A DNA stretch of 64,000 nt, taken from NCBI RefSeq assembly GCF_021602155.1, contig NZ_BQHY01000002.1, positions 248,001 through 312,000 of the forward strand, read 5' to 3'. The translations under genes and the position numbers were made by a program. This DNA is from Pseudomonas parakoreensis (GTDB lineage Bacteria > Pseudomonadota > Gammaproteobacteria > Pseudomonadales > Pseudomonadaceae). This document shows positions 1-7,964 of the stretch, one piece after another. A model generated the notes under the pieces. It searched no databases and was not told the origin of the DNA. It saw nothing but the letters and a program-made list of their open reading frames with translations. Numbering within the stretch: the stretch's first letter is position 1; each line of letters opens with the position of its first letter.

Positions 1-34
1 TGGCCTGATCCAGTCAAACCAACTCATCTGACCC

Positions 35-126
35 TGTAGGAGCTGCGGCACGCTGCGATCTTTTGATTCTGATTTCAAGAACAAGATCAAAAGATCACAG
101 CCTCGTTTCACTCGACAGCTCCTACA
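35..126. repeat. REP pair, family A (inverted)
   Basis: Two inverted copies of the GTAGGAGCTGC...GCTGCGATCTTTTG palindrome, downstream of the sensor kinase gene. The second copy is diverged. The same family recurs six more times in the window. Confidence 0.85.
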
Positions 127-138
127 GTGGGTTGATGC

Positions 139-1440
139 TCAGCTTGCAGTGGGCAACCACAACCTGAACCGCGCCCCACCCAACGGCGAGCTTTCCACCG
201 TCAGCGTTCCGCCCTGCGCCTCCAGCGCCCGGCGGCTGATGGCCAGGCCCAGACCAAAACCACCGGTAGCGCGGTCGCGGCTGCGATCCAGGCGATAGAA
301 CGGTTCGAAAATCCGCTCGCGCTCGTCATCCGGGATACCAATCCCATCATCGTCGACCCAGATCCCGCAGCCATCAGGGCTGACCTGCACGCCAATCTGG
401 ATACGCTTCTCGCAATAGCGCATGGCATTGCGCAGCAGGTTCTGGATCGCTCGGGCGGTCAGACGCGGATCCAGCGAAAAGCGTTCGAGCTGACCATGCA
501 GCAGCACATCAATGACGATGTCCGGTGATTCCAGCTCTTCATCGACGCTGCCCAGAATGCTGTCGATGAACTCATCCAGCGAAACCTCAACCTGTTCCGG
601 TAATTGCGCCGGATTCTGCAGGCGGCTGTAAGACAACAGTTCCAGCACCAACTCATCCAGTTCACGAATGTGCGCCACCAGCCCTTGCAGGCGCTCGCGA
701 CTGGTCGCCGGCAAATCATCGGACAGCGCCAGGGCCAGACCGAAATCCAGACGGGTCAGCGGCGTGCGCAATTCGTGAGACACCGCATTGAGCAGGTCGC
801 GCTGCTGGTTGAGCAAATCCTCGATATCGCCGGCCATGGTGTCGAAGACATTGGCCAGGCTGCCGATGTTGGAGCTGGCGGGAATCTGCGTACGCTCGCT
901 CAGGTGGCCTTTACCGAAGCGCTCGGCGGCACCCTTGAGACGCTCCAGATCACGCCAGTGCGGGCGAATCCACAACAGCAGGCAGGCGAGCATGGTCGCG
1001 CCGATCAGCACGTTGATGCTCCAGTACAACAGATTGACGTCCAGCGGATCCGGCGGCACCACCATTTGCACCGCGACATCGTCGTTCAGCGGGGTCACCG
1101 CCAACGTGCGCCAGCCCCAATCACCTATACGCACCACGTTTTCCCCACGGCGCAAACGCGCCTGCTCGGGGGCGGTGAAACCGGCGTCGTCGATGCGCGC
1201 CAGAACGATGTGCAGCGGCTGAAAGTCCTTGTCCATCGACTGCGCCAGCGCCGGCCATTGATCCTGCGGCACCGCGTGAAACTGGCGGGTAATCAGCGAT
1301 TGCAGGCCCCGCGAATAGTCGAGGTTATAAGTGATAAAGCGCTCGCGGAACGCCATGATCACCAGATCCGGCACCAGATAGATTGCCGCGCTGTAGGAGA
1401 CGATCGTCACCAGATACAGGCGAAACAGGATTCTGAACAT
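139..1440 (-). CDS. RstB-like sensor histidine kinase
   Basis: Inner-membrane sensor kinase of 433 residues. A first membrane segment lies at about residues 8-30, a periplasmic sensor region at about 31-137, and a second membrane segment at about 140-158. A HAMP linker follows, then the HisKA helix with phospho-accepting His222 in the motif SHELRTPLTR. The HATPase domain carries the N, G1 and G2 boxes (NLLRNAMRY, DDGIGIP, GGFGLGLA). It lies 4 bp after the response-regulator gene, so the two are co-transcribed. The pair is divergent from an RND pump, the arrangement I recall for P. aeruginosa PA1437-PA1438 beside mexMN. The family resembles E. coli RstB. The stimulus cannot be read from the sequence. 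Confidence 0.9.
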   Translation of the reverse strand: MFRILFRLYLVTIVSYSAAIYLVPDLVIMAFRERFITYNLDYSRGLQSLITRQFHAVPQDQWPALAQSMDKDFQPLHIVLARIDDAGFTAPEQARLRRGENVVRIGDWGWRTLAVTPLNDDVAVQMVVPPDPLDVNLLYWSINVLIGATMLACLLLWIRPHWRDLERLKGAAERFGKGHLSERTQIPASSNIGSLANVFDTMAGDIEDLLNQQRDLLNAVSHELRTPLTRLDFGLALALSDDLPATSRERLQGLVAHIRELDELVLELLSYSRLQNPAQLPEQVEVSLDEFIDSILGSVDEELESPDIVIDVLLHGQLERFSLDPRLTARAIQNLLRNAMRYCEKRIQIGVQVSPDGCGIWVDDDGIGIPDDERERIFEPFYRLDRSRDRATGGFGLGLAISRRALEAQGGTLTVESSPLGGARFRLWLPTAS

Positions 1441-1444
1441 CAGC

Positions 1445-2146
1445 TCAGCATTCCCATTCGGAACGGCTGAACAGATACCCCTTGCCCCATACGGTCTTGA
1501 TCTTGCGCGCCTCGCCCGCGTGGTCGTCGAATTTGCGCCGCAGCTTGGAAATCGCCACGTCCACCGAACGATCGGTGCCGTTGAACTCGATGCCGCGCAG
1601 ACGTTGCAGGATCTGATCGCGACTCAGCACTTCACCGGCATGCCGGGCCAGCACCACCAGCAAATTGTATTCGCCGCTGGACAGCTCCACCGGCTGCTCG
1701 CGCCAAGTCACAGTGCGCTCGGACAAATCGATGCACAGGTTGCCCATGACGATCCGGTCATTGACCGTCATCGGCTCACCAAGGCTGCTGCGGCGCAGCA
1801 AAGTACGCACCCGGGCCAGCAGAACCCGTGGCTCGCAGGGCTTGGTGACGTAATCGTCGGCGCCCATTTCCAGGCCCAGCACCTGATCGTGGCTGTCGTC
1901 GCGGGCGGTCAGCATCAGAATCGGCAGCGTCGCCGAATCGGCCCGCAGCAGACGGCAGACTTGCAGGCCGTCAAGCCCCGGCAGCATCAGGTCGAGAATG
2001 ACCAGATCCGGCGGATTGATCCGTGCCCGTTCACGCACATGGTCGCCACGACCGATCACGCTGACGGAGTAACCGTTGCGCTCCAGGTAGCTGGAAATCA
2101 GTTCGGCGAGGGCGGTGTCGTCTTCGACCAGGAGGATGTTGGGCAT
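1445..2146 (-). CDS. RstA-like OmpR-family response regulator
   Basis: Response regulator of 233 residues: receiver domain with acidic pair Glu8-Asp9-Asp10, phospho-acceptor Asp52 (LVILDLMLPG) and the conserved Lys in VTKP, then an OmpR/PhoB winged helix in the C-terminal half (SVDVAISKLRRKF, VWGKGYLF). The start at 2146 gives the canonical MPNILLVEDD N-terminus. A longer open frame upstream runs through a REP element and is rejected. It probably receives phosphate from the adjacent kinase. A direct-repeat site at 2334-2369, upstream of the divergent pump genes, is a natural candidate target. Confidence 0.92.
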   Translation of the reverse strand: MPNILLVEDDTALAELISSYLERNGYSVSVIGRGDHVRERARINPPDLVILDLMLPGLDGLQVCRLLRADSATLPILMLTARDDSHDQVLGLEMGADDYVTKPCEPRVLLARVRTLLRRSSLGEPMTVNDRIVMGNLCIDLSERTVTWREQPVELSSGEYNLLVVLARHAGEVLSRDQILQRLRGIEFNGTDRSVDVAISKLRRKFDDHAGEARKIKTVWGKGYLFSRSEWEC

Positions 2147-2186
2147 GGGGGTGTTCCAGATATTGCTGTGGTGGATGTCAGACCCT

Positions 2187-2268
2187 CTTCGCGAGCAGGC
2201 TCGCGCCCACATCGATTTTGCGTCGTTCACAAAACCTGTGTGGGGGCGAGCCTGCTCGCGAAAGCGGT
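2187..2268. repeat. REP pair, family B (inverted)
   Basis: Two inverted copies of the GTGGG(A/G)GCGAGCCTGCTCGCG palindrome, in the divergent region between the response regulator and the RND adaptor gene. Confidence 0.85.
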
Positions 2269-2333
2269 CCAACCGTCACAAAAGAATTCAAGGCGTAAAG
2301 GATATACGCCCTCACCCGTCCCTGAGTAAAACC

Positions 2334-2369
2334 CTTACACAATTTCACACAGCGCCTACAAAGCTTCAC
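2334..2369 (+). promoter_or_regulatory. Candidate response-regulator direct repeat
   Basis: CTTACACAATTTCAC (2334-2348) and CCTACAAAGCTTCAC (2355-2369) agree at 11 of 15 positions and are spaced 21 bp apart, two helical turns. This is the geometry expected for tandem binding of an OmpR-family regulator. The site lies 55-90 bp upstream of the mexM-like start. The assignment to the neighbouring regulator is inference. Confidence 0.4.
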
Positions 2370-2423
2370 CGCTACCCTCGGCGTCTGGCCTTAGGATGCG
2401 GGCTTCAATATTGGGGGTGGTAC

Positions 2424-3581
2424 ATGTCGAAAAAACTTCTGGCCGGGCTCGGCCTGATCGCTGTTGCGTCGTTGCTGAGCGCCTGTGATTCATCTTCGAA
2501 GGCCGAAGAAGAAGCGCCGCCGGCCACCGTGCGTATCGAAACCATCGAAGCCCGCCCCCTGTCGATCAGCAGTGAACTGAGCGGGCGCATCGCTTCACCG
2601 CGCATCGCCGAAGTGCGGGCTCGGGTGGCTGGCGTGGTCCTGCAACGCACGTTCCGCGAAGGCAGCGACGTGAAAAAGGGCGACGTGCTGTTCCGCATCG
2701 ACCCGGCACCGTTCAAGGCTGATCTGGACAGCGCCGAAGCCGCGCTGCGCAAGGCCGAGGCCAACGCCTTTCAGGCAAAGTTGCAAGAGCAGCGCTACGC
2801 GCAGTTGATCGACGACAAGGCCATCAGCGCTCAGGACTACGACAACGCCCGCGCCAATGCCCGGCAAACCGCCGCCGACGTGGCCGCCAATAAAGCCGCA
2901 GTAGAGCGTGCGAAGCTGAGCCTCGGCTACGCCACCGTCACCGCGCCGATTTCCGGCCGCGTCGGCCGCGCGCTGGTTACCGAAGGCGCGCTGGTCGGGC
3001 AGAACGAAACCACGCCACTGGCACTGATCCAGCAGCTCAACCCGATCTACGCCGACCTTACCCAGTCGACCCGTGAACTCAACGAACTGCGTCGCGCGTT
3101 CCGTTCCGGGCAGTTGCAGGCAGTCGGTCAGGATCAGGTCAAGGCCACGCTGATTCAGGATGACGGCAGTCTCTACCCGTTACCGGGCAAGTTGCTGTTC
3201 AGTGACATCACGGTCGATCCAGGCACTGGCCAGATCATCCTGCGCAGCGAGTTCCCCAATCCCGATCTCGACCTGTTGCCGGGCAGTTTCATTCGCGTAC
3301 GCCTGCAACAAGCGACCGTGCAGAACGGCATCACCGTACCGCAACGTGCGGTGCAGCGTGACAGCGCAGGTATCGCTCAGGTGCTGACTGTCGACCAGCA
3401 GATGCGCGTGGCGCAGCAACCGGTGCAACTGGGCGCAGTGCAAAACGACCGCTGGATCGTCACCGGCGGCCTCAAGCCCGGCGACCGTATTGTCATCGAA
3501 GGCCTGCAACACGCCCGTCCCGGCGAAAAAGTGCAGATCGACGACACCCCTCTTCCCCTTGCCCAGACTTCTGGTCAGTAA
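2424..3581 (+). CDS. mexM: RND efflux periplasmic adaptor (MexM-like)
   Basis: Membrane-fusion lipoprotein of 385 residues that should bridge an RND pump to an outer-membrane channel. A signal peptide ends in lipobox LLSAC (Cys21). It is followed by a barrel-sandwich/lipoyl half motif (ARVAGVVLQRTFREGSDVKKG), an alpha-hairpin rich in Ala, Glu and Lys (about 100-170), the second half motif (ATVTAPISGRVGRALVTEGALV), a beta-barrel and a membrane-proximal domain. The ATG at 2424 is chosen because it begins the signal peptide. The upstream extension is non-coding promoter and REP sequence. The permease gene follows 15 bp later. The symbol rests on the recalled P. aeruginosa arrangement (PA1435-PA1438), so the family is certain and the subtype less so. 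Confidence 0.85.
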   Translation: MSKKLLAGLGLIAVASLLSACDSSSKAEEEAPPATVRIETIEARPLSISSELSGRIASPRIAEVRARVAGVVLQRTFREGSDVKKGDVLFRIDPAPFKADLDSAEAALRKAEANAFQAKLQEQRYAQLIDDKAISAQDYDNARANARQTAADVAANKAAVERAKLSLGYATVTAPISGRVGRALVTEGALVGQNETTPLALIQQLNPIYADLTQSTRELNELRRAFRSGQLQAVGQDQVKATLIQDDGSLYPLPGKLLFSDITVDPGTGQIILRSEFPNPDLDLLPGSFIRVRLQQATVQNGITVPQRAVQRDSAGIAQVLTVDQQMRVAQQPVQLGAVQNDRWIVTGGLKPGDRIVIEGLQHARPGEKVQIDDTPLPLAQTSGQ

Positions 3582-3596
3582 GCAGGACGCTCTTCT

Positions 3597-6500
3597 ATGC
3601 CGCAGTTCTTTATCGACCGCCCGGTGTTCGCCTGGGTTGTCGCGCTGTTCATCCTGTTGGCCGGTGCGCTGGCCATCCCTCAATTGCCGGTGGCGCAGTA
3701 CCCCGACGTCGCGCCGCCACAAATCGAAATCTATGCGGTGTACCCCGGTGCCTCGGCGCAAACCGTCGATGAAAGCGTGGTCAGCCTGATCGAAGAAGAG
3801 CTCAACGGCGCCGATCACCTGCTGTACTTCGAATCGCAGAGCAGCTTGGGCAGCGCGACGATCAAGGCCACCTTCCAGCCGGGCACCAACCCGGAACTGG
3901 CGCAGGTTGATGTGCAGAACCGCCTCAAAGTGGTCGAGTCGCGCCTGCCGCAAGCGGTCAATCAGCAAGGCCTGCAGGTGGAGAAAGTCTCCGCCGGCTT
4001 CCTGCTGCTGATCACCTTGACCTCCAGCGACGGCAAACTCGATGACGTAGCGCTCAGCGATTACCTGGCGCGCAACGTGATGAACGAAATCAAACGCATC
4101 GACGGCGTCGGCAAGGCCCAACTGTACGGCGCTGAACGCGCGATGCGGATCTGGATCGATCCGCAGAAGCTGATCGGTTTCAACCTGACCCCGGCCGACG
4201 TCAACGCCGCCATCGTCGCGCAGAACGCCCAGGTCTCGGCGGGCAGCATCGGCGATTTACCCAATCCGTCTACGCAGGAAATCACCGCGACCATTCTGGT
4301 CAAGGGGCAGCTGTCGACGCCGGAAGAGTTCGCCGACATCGTGCTCAAGGCCAACCCCGATGGTTCTACCGTACGCATCGGCGATGTGGCGCGGGTCGAG
4401 ATCGGCAGTCAGGAATACCAGTTCGGCACGCGCCTGAACGGCAAGCCGTCCACCGCCGTTGGCGTGCAACTGGCGCCGGGGGCCAATGCGCTGGCGACCG
4501 CCACGTTGATCCGGGCGAAGATGGACGAGTTGTCGCGCTACTTCCCGGCGGGCGTCGAATACAAGATTCCGTACGACACCTCGCCGTTCGTCAAAGTCTC
4601 GATCACCAAAGTGGTCTACACCCTCGGCGAGGCGATGCTGCTGGTGTTCGCGGTGATGTTCCTGTTCCTGCAGAACATCCGCTATACGCTCATCCCGACG
4701 CTGGTGGTGCCGGTGGCGCTGATGGGCACCTTCGCGACCATGCTCGCGCTGGGTTTCTCGATCAACGTGCTGACCATGTTCGGCATGGTGCTGGCCATCG
4801 GCATTCTGGTGGACGACGCCATCGTGGTGGTGGAGAACGTTGAACGGATCATGGCCACCGAAGGCCTGTCGCCGAAAGAGGCGACGCGCAAGGCGATGAC
4901 CCAGATCACCGGAGCGATCATCGGCATCACGCTGGTGCTGGTGGCGGTGTTCATTCCGATGGCATTCATGCAGGGTTCGGTGGGCGTGATTTACCGGCAG
5001 TTCTCGCTGTCGATGGCGACGTCGATCCTGTTCTCGGCGTTCCTGGCCCTGACGCTGACGCCTGCCTTGTGCGCCACGCTGCTCAAGCCGATTGCCAAGG
5101 GCGAGCATCATGAAAAGAGCGGTTTCTTCGGTTGGTTCAATCGCCGCTTCGAGCAACTGACCGATCGCTATCAAGGCTGGGTCGGTTACGCGCTGAAGCG
5201 CAGCGGACGTTATCTGTTGATCTATGGCGTGCTGCTGATCGGCATGGGACTGTGCTTCGCGCGGCTGCCCTCTTCGTTCCTGCCAGTCGAGGACCAGGGT
5301 TACACCATCACCGACATTCAATTGCCGCCGGGCGCGAGCAAGAACCGTACGGTGCAGGTGGTCGAGCAGATCGAGGCGCACAACGCCAGTGAACCGGGGG
5401 TGGGCGACAGCACGGTGATTCTCGGCTTCAGTTTCTCCGGTAGCGGTCAGAACGCGGCGCTTGCATTTACCACCCTCAAGGACTGGTCGGAACGCGGCAG
5501 CGACGATTCGGCTACTTCCATTGCTGACCGCGCCAACATCGCCCTGAGCCAGATCAAGGACGCCATCGCGTTTGCAGTGTTGCCGCCACCGGTCGACGGC
5601 CTCGGCACATCCAGTGGCTTCGAGTTCCGCCTGCAGGATCGCGGCGGTCTCGGTCACGCGACGTTGATGCAGGCGCGTGCCGAATTGCTCGCCGCCGCCG
5701 AAAAAAGCCCGGTGCTGATGAACGTGCGCGAAAGCGCGCTGGCCGAAGCGCCGCAGGTGCAACTGGAAGTGGACCGCAAGCAGGCCAACGCGCTGGGTGT
5801 GTCGTTCGCCGACATCGGCAACGTGCTGTCCACCGCCGTGGGTTCTTCGTACATCAACGACTTCCCCAATCAGGGGCGCATGCAGCGGGTGGTGGTCCAG
5901 GCCGAAGGCGATCAGCGCAGTCAGGTCGATGATCTGCTGAAAATGCACGTGCGCAGTAACGCCGGGCACATGGTGCCGCTGTCGGCGTTCGTCCAGGCGA
6001 AATGGACCCAAGGCCCGGCGCAACTGACCCGTTACAACGGTTACCCGGCGATTGCGATTTCTGGCGAACCGTCGCCGGGGCACAGTACCGGTGAAGCGAT
6101 GGCAGAGATTGAACGACTGGTCGCCCAAGGGCCGAAAGGCCTGGGTCAGGAATGGACCGGGCTGTCGCTGCAGGAACGTTTGTCCGGCAGTCAGGCGCCG
6201 ATCCTGCTCGGCCTGTCGCTGCTGATCGTGTTCCTGTGCCTGGCGGCGTTGTATGAGAGCTGGTCGATTCCGACTTCCGTGCTGCTGGTGGTGCCGCTCG
6301 GTGTGCTTGGCGCAGTGCTGGCGGTGACTTTGCGCGGGATGCCCAACGACGTGTTCTTCAAGGTCGGCCTGATCACCATCATCGGCCTGTCGGCGAAGAA
6401 CGCGATTCTGATCATCGAGTTTGCCAAGAGCCTGTACGACGAAGGTCACGATCTGATTGACGCCACGTTGCAAGCGGCGCGTCTGCGGTTACGGCCGATT

Positions 6501-6695
6501 GTCATGACGTCGCTGGCGTTCATTCTGGGCGTGGTGCCGTTGGCGATTGCCACGGGCGCGAGTTCGGCGAGTCAGCAGGCGATTGGTACCGGAGTAATTG
6601 GCGGGATGATTACCGCGACTTTGGCGGTGATCTTTGTGCCGGTGTTTTTTGTGGTTGTGGTGAAAGCCGTAACCCGATGGGCCGGAAAAAAATGA
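3597..6695 (+). CDS. mexN: RND multidrug efflux permease (MexN-like)
   Basis: Inner-membrane proton-driven HAE1-family transporter of 1032 residues, the normal length. It shows the MPQFFIDRPVFAWVVAL start, two large periplasmic loops, 12 expected membrane segments, the paired aspartates of TM4 (GILVDDAIVVVENV) and the TM10 lysine (LSAKNAILIIEFAK) used in proton relay. An RBS-like AGGACG precedes the ATG. No outer-membrane factor gene follows, so the pump presumably borrows an OprM-type channel, as reported for MexMN. Reported MexMN substrates are chloramphenicol-type drugs. Substrate here is inferred only from synteny. Confidence 0.88.
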   Translation: MPQFFIDRPVFAWVVALFILLAGALAIPQLPVAQYPDVAPPQIEIYAVYPGASAQTVDESVVSLIEEELNGADHLLYFESQSSLGSATIKATFQPGTNPELAQVDVQNRLKVVESRLPQAVNQQGLQVEKVSAGFLLLITLTSSDGKLDDVALSDYLARNVMNEIKRIDGVGKAQLYGAERAMRIWIDPQKLIGFNLTPADVNAAIVAQNAQVSAGSIGDLPNPSTQEITATILVKGQLSTPEEFADIVLKANPDGSTVRIGDVARVEIGSQEYQFGTRLNGKPSTAVGVQLAPGANALATATLIRAKMDELSRYFPAGVEYKIPYDTSPFVKVSITKVVYTLGEAMLLVFAVMFLFLQNIRYTLIPTLVVPVALMGTFATMLALGFSINVLTMFGMVLAIGILVDDAIVVVENVERIMATEGLSPKEATRKAMTQITGAIIGITLVLVAVFIPMAFMQGSVGVIYRQFSLSMATSILFSAFLALTLTPALCATLLKPIAKGEHHEKSGFFGWFNRRFEQLTDRYQGWVGYALKRSGRYLLIYGVLLIGMGLCFARLPSSFLPVEDQGYTITDIQLPPGASKNRTVQVVEQIEAHNASEPGVGDSTVILGFSFSGSGQNAALAFTTLKDWSERGSDDSATSIADRANIALSQIKDAIAFAVLPPPVDGLGTSSGFEFRLQDRGGLGHATLMQARAELLAAAEKSPVLMNVRESALAEAPQVQLEVDRKQANALGVSFADIGNVLSTAVGSSYINDFPNQGRMQRVVVQAEGDQRSQVDDLLKMHVRSNAGHMVPLSAFVQAKWTQGPAQLTRYNGYPAIAISGEPSPGHSTGEAMAEIERLVAQGPKGLGQEWTGLSLQERLSGSQAPILLGLSLLIVFLCLAALYESWSIPTSVLLVVPLGVLGAVLAVTLRGMPNDVFFKVGLITIIGLSAKNAILIIEFAKSLYDEGHDLIDATLQAARLRLRPIVMTSLAFILGVVPLAIATGASSASQQAIGTGVIGGMITATLAVIFVPVFFVVVVKAVTRWAGKK

Positions 6696-6724
6696 TGCTT
6701 CACTATAAGACGGTCGGCTTTTAC

Positions 6725-6744
6725 ACCTGTCAACATTGACAGGT
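6725..6744. promoter_or_regulatory. 20-bp palindrome resembling a LuxR (lux) box
   Basis: ACCTGTCAACATTGACAGGT is a near-perfect 20-mer palindrome that fits the CT-N12-AG pattern of Pseudomonas lux/las boxes. It is 30 bp after the mexN-like stop. Related copies lie at 7164-7177, 13691-13710 and 34948-34966. It may be an operator or a dispersed palindromic repeat. I cannot decide which. Confidence 0.4.
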
Positions 6745-6839
6745 TCGCCGATGGCCTGAGGCGTTCAGGCTAGCTCCTGTCGCGTTTCACTTCGCGGTTT
6801 GACTTGAATCAAGAGCTGCTCATGTCGAATGTCAAGGGC

Positions 6840-7150
6840 AATGCAGATGGCAACCGCTGATGTCGATGGTCTGAAGCCGCCAGTGAAGGGAAGCTACGGA
6901 TTCGAGTCTGGTCAGGGCAGTGTTCGTGGAAAGACTCGCCGTTGGTATCGACCCTTTTTACCGAGCGATTCGAGGGACAGTCACTTTTTTCAAGCTCCCT
7001 GCTGTCGGCTCAGACAAGGGGCAGATTGAAGCCGAATTCGAGTTCCAGGGGCAGAACGGGGATCCTCTTCCGGAAATCGTGACGGTCTCCAAAGGCAAGC
7101 TTCATATCCAAAACCGATGCTTTTATGCGCCAGTCCATCTGAAACGAAAA
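6840..7150 (+). pseudogene. Possible gene remnant, unrecognised
   Basis: Coding-like stretch that I do not recognise. One frame reads [20 protein letters not shown] from an ATG at 6841. From about 6920 a second frame is more protein-like ([20 protein letters not shown]..., then [18 protein letters not shown]) and runs without a stop into the terminator hairpin. A frameshifted or truncated small gene would explain both frames, but no ribosome site supports either. It is bordered by two CTGTCA/TGACA palindromes. Confidence 0.2.
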
Positions 7151-7195
7151 AACCTTGAACCTCTGTCAAAGCTGACAAAGGTTCAAGGTTTTTTT
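7151..7195 (+). terminator. Rho-independent terminator
   Basis: Stem AACCTTGAACCT (7151-7162) pairs with AGGTTCAAGGTT (7179-7190), followed by a run of T. The inner arm CTGTCA-AAGC-TGACA repeats the palindrome seen at 6725. It ends transcription coming from the orphan segment before the DUF1345 gene. Confidence 0.8.
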
Positions 7196-7270
7196 GTTCG
7201 CCCTCCTGCCACCTGCCAGAACCCACACCCATGCTATGGTTTGCTCGACACCGTCAACACAGAGCCTCCC

Positions 7271-7912
7271 ATGCGCTTCCTCGCCCGCACCCACCCTCGC
7301 CTCTCTGCCGCCGCCTTGTTAGGCCTTGCCGCAGGCCTCCTGGCCCCAGCGGAATCCGTCATCAGCAAAATCCTCATCGGCTGGAACGCCGGAGTCTGGA
7401 CTTACCTGATCCTGATGCTTTGGCTGACCATCCGCGCCAAAGCGCCGGACGTCAAACGTATTGCCGAAGTCGAGGATGAAAATGCCGGGCTGGTGCTGTT
7501 TGTCGTCTGCATCGCGGCGTTGGCGAGCCTGGCGACCATTACCGTCGAGCTGGCTGGCAGCAAGGATCTGGAAACCACCCGTAAACTCCTGCACTACGGT
7601 TTTACCACGCTGACCGTCATCGGCTCGTGGCTGCTGATCGGGGTGATTTTCTGCGTTCACTATGCCCGGCTGTTTTACACCTGGGACGGCAAGGAGCCGG
7701 CGCTGCGATTTGCCGAAGGTCTGACGACGCCCAACTACTGGGACTTTCTGTACTTCTCGTTCACCATCGGCGTGGCTGTGCAGACGGCGGATGTCGGCGT
7801 GGCAACGCGGGAGATTCGAAAGATCGTGCTGGCACAGTCGCTGATCGGTTTCGTATTCAATACGGCGATTCTGGGTTTCTCGATCAACATCGCCGCCGGA
7901 TTGTTCGGCTGA
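7271..7912 (+). CDS. DUF1345 inner-membrane protein
   Basis: A 213-residue integral membrane protein with about five hydrophobic segments (about 13-30, 39-53, 76-95, 112-132, 185-210). The family motif region is [21 protein letters not shown], typical of DUF1345. It has no known function; the family is conserved in proteobacteria. The ATG at 7271 begins a normal short N-terminus. The frame stays open upstream through the terminator at 7151-7195, so a longer start is rejected. It is followed by a bidirectional terminator and the convergent autotransporter gene. Confidence 0.85.
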   Translation: MRFLARTHPRLSAAALLGLAAGLLAPAESVISKILIGWNAGVWTYLILMLWLTIRAKAPDVKRIAEVEDENAGLVLFVVCIAALASLATITVELAGSKDLETTRKLLHYGFTTLTVIGSWLLIGVIFCVHYARLFYTWDGKEPALRFAEGLTTPNYWDFLYFSFTIGVAVQTADVGVATREIRKIVLAQSLIGFVFNTAILGFSINIAAGLFG

Positions 7913-7916
7913 GCGC

Positions 7917-7957
7917 AAAAAAACGCCCCGACATCTCTGCACGGGGCGTTGTTGTTT
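7917..7957. terminator. Bidirectional terminator
   Basis: AACGCCCCG (7922-7930) pairs with CGGGGCGTT (7942-7950), with an A-run on the left and GTTGTTT on the right. It separates the convergent DUF1345 and autotransporter genes. Confidence 0.8.
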
Positions 7958-7964
7958 CAGCGCA

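Larger units (their letters stand above)
6696..7270. other. 575-bp gap with palindromes and orphan segment
   Basis: No recognised gene lies here. It contains a perfect 20-bp palindrome at 6725-6744, an open but unrecognised coding-like stretch at about 6840-7150, and a strong hairpin with T-run at 7151-7195 whose loop repeats the CTGTCA-N4-TGACA core. The base composition is more AT-rich than that of the flanking genes. See the separate entries. Confidence 0.6.

Noticed and set aside
4257-6473. Very long open frame antisense to the RND permease gene (738 codons)
   Set aside because: It mirrors the codon bias of the high-GC permease. The translation is His/Arg/Gln-rich with no family resemblance, and the permease is unmistakable on the other strand. 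Similar antisense frames over the kinase, autotransporter, chemoreceptor, gor, ahpF and toxin-like genes are rejected for the same reason.
6920-7270. In-frame N-terminal extension of the DUF1345 protein back to 6920
   Set aside because: It would require translation through a strong terminator hairpin, and the family begins with its first membrane helix just after the ATG at 7271.
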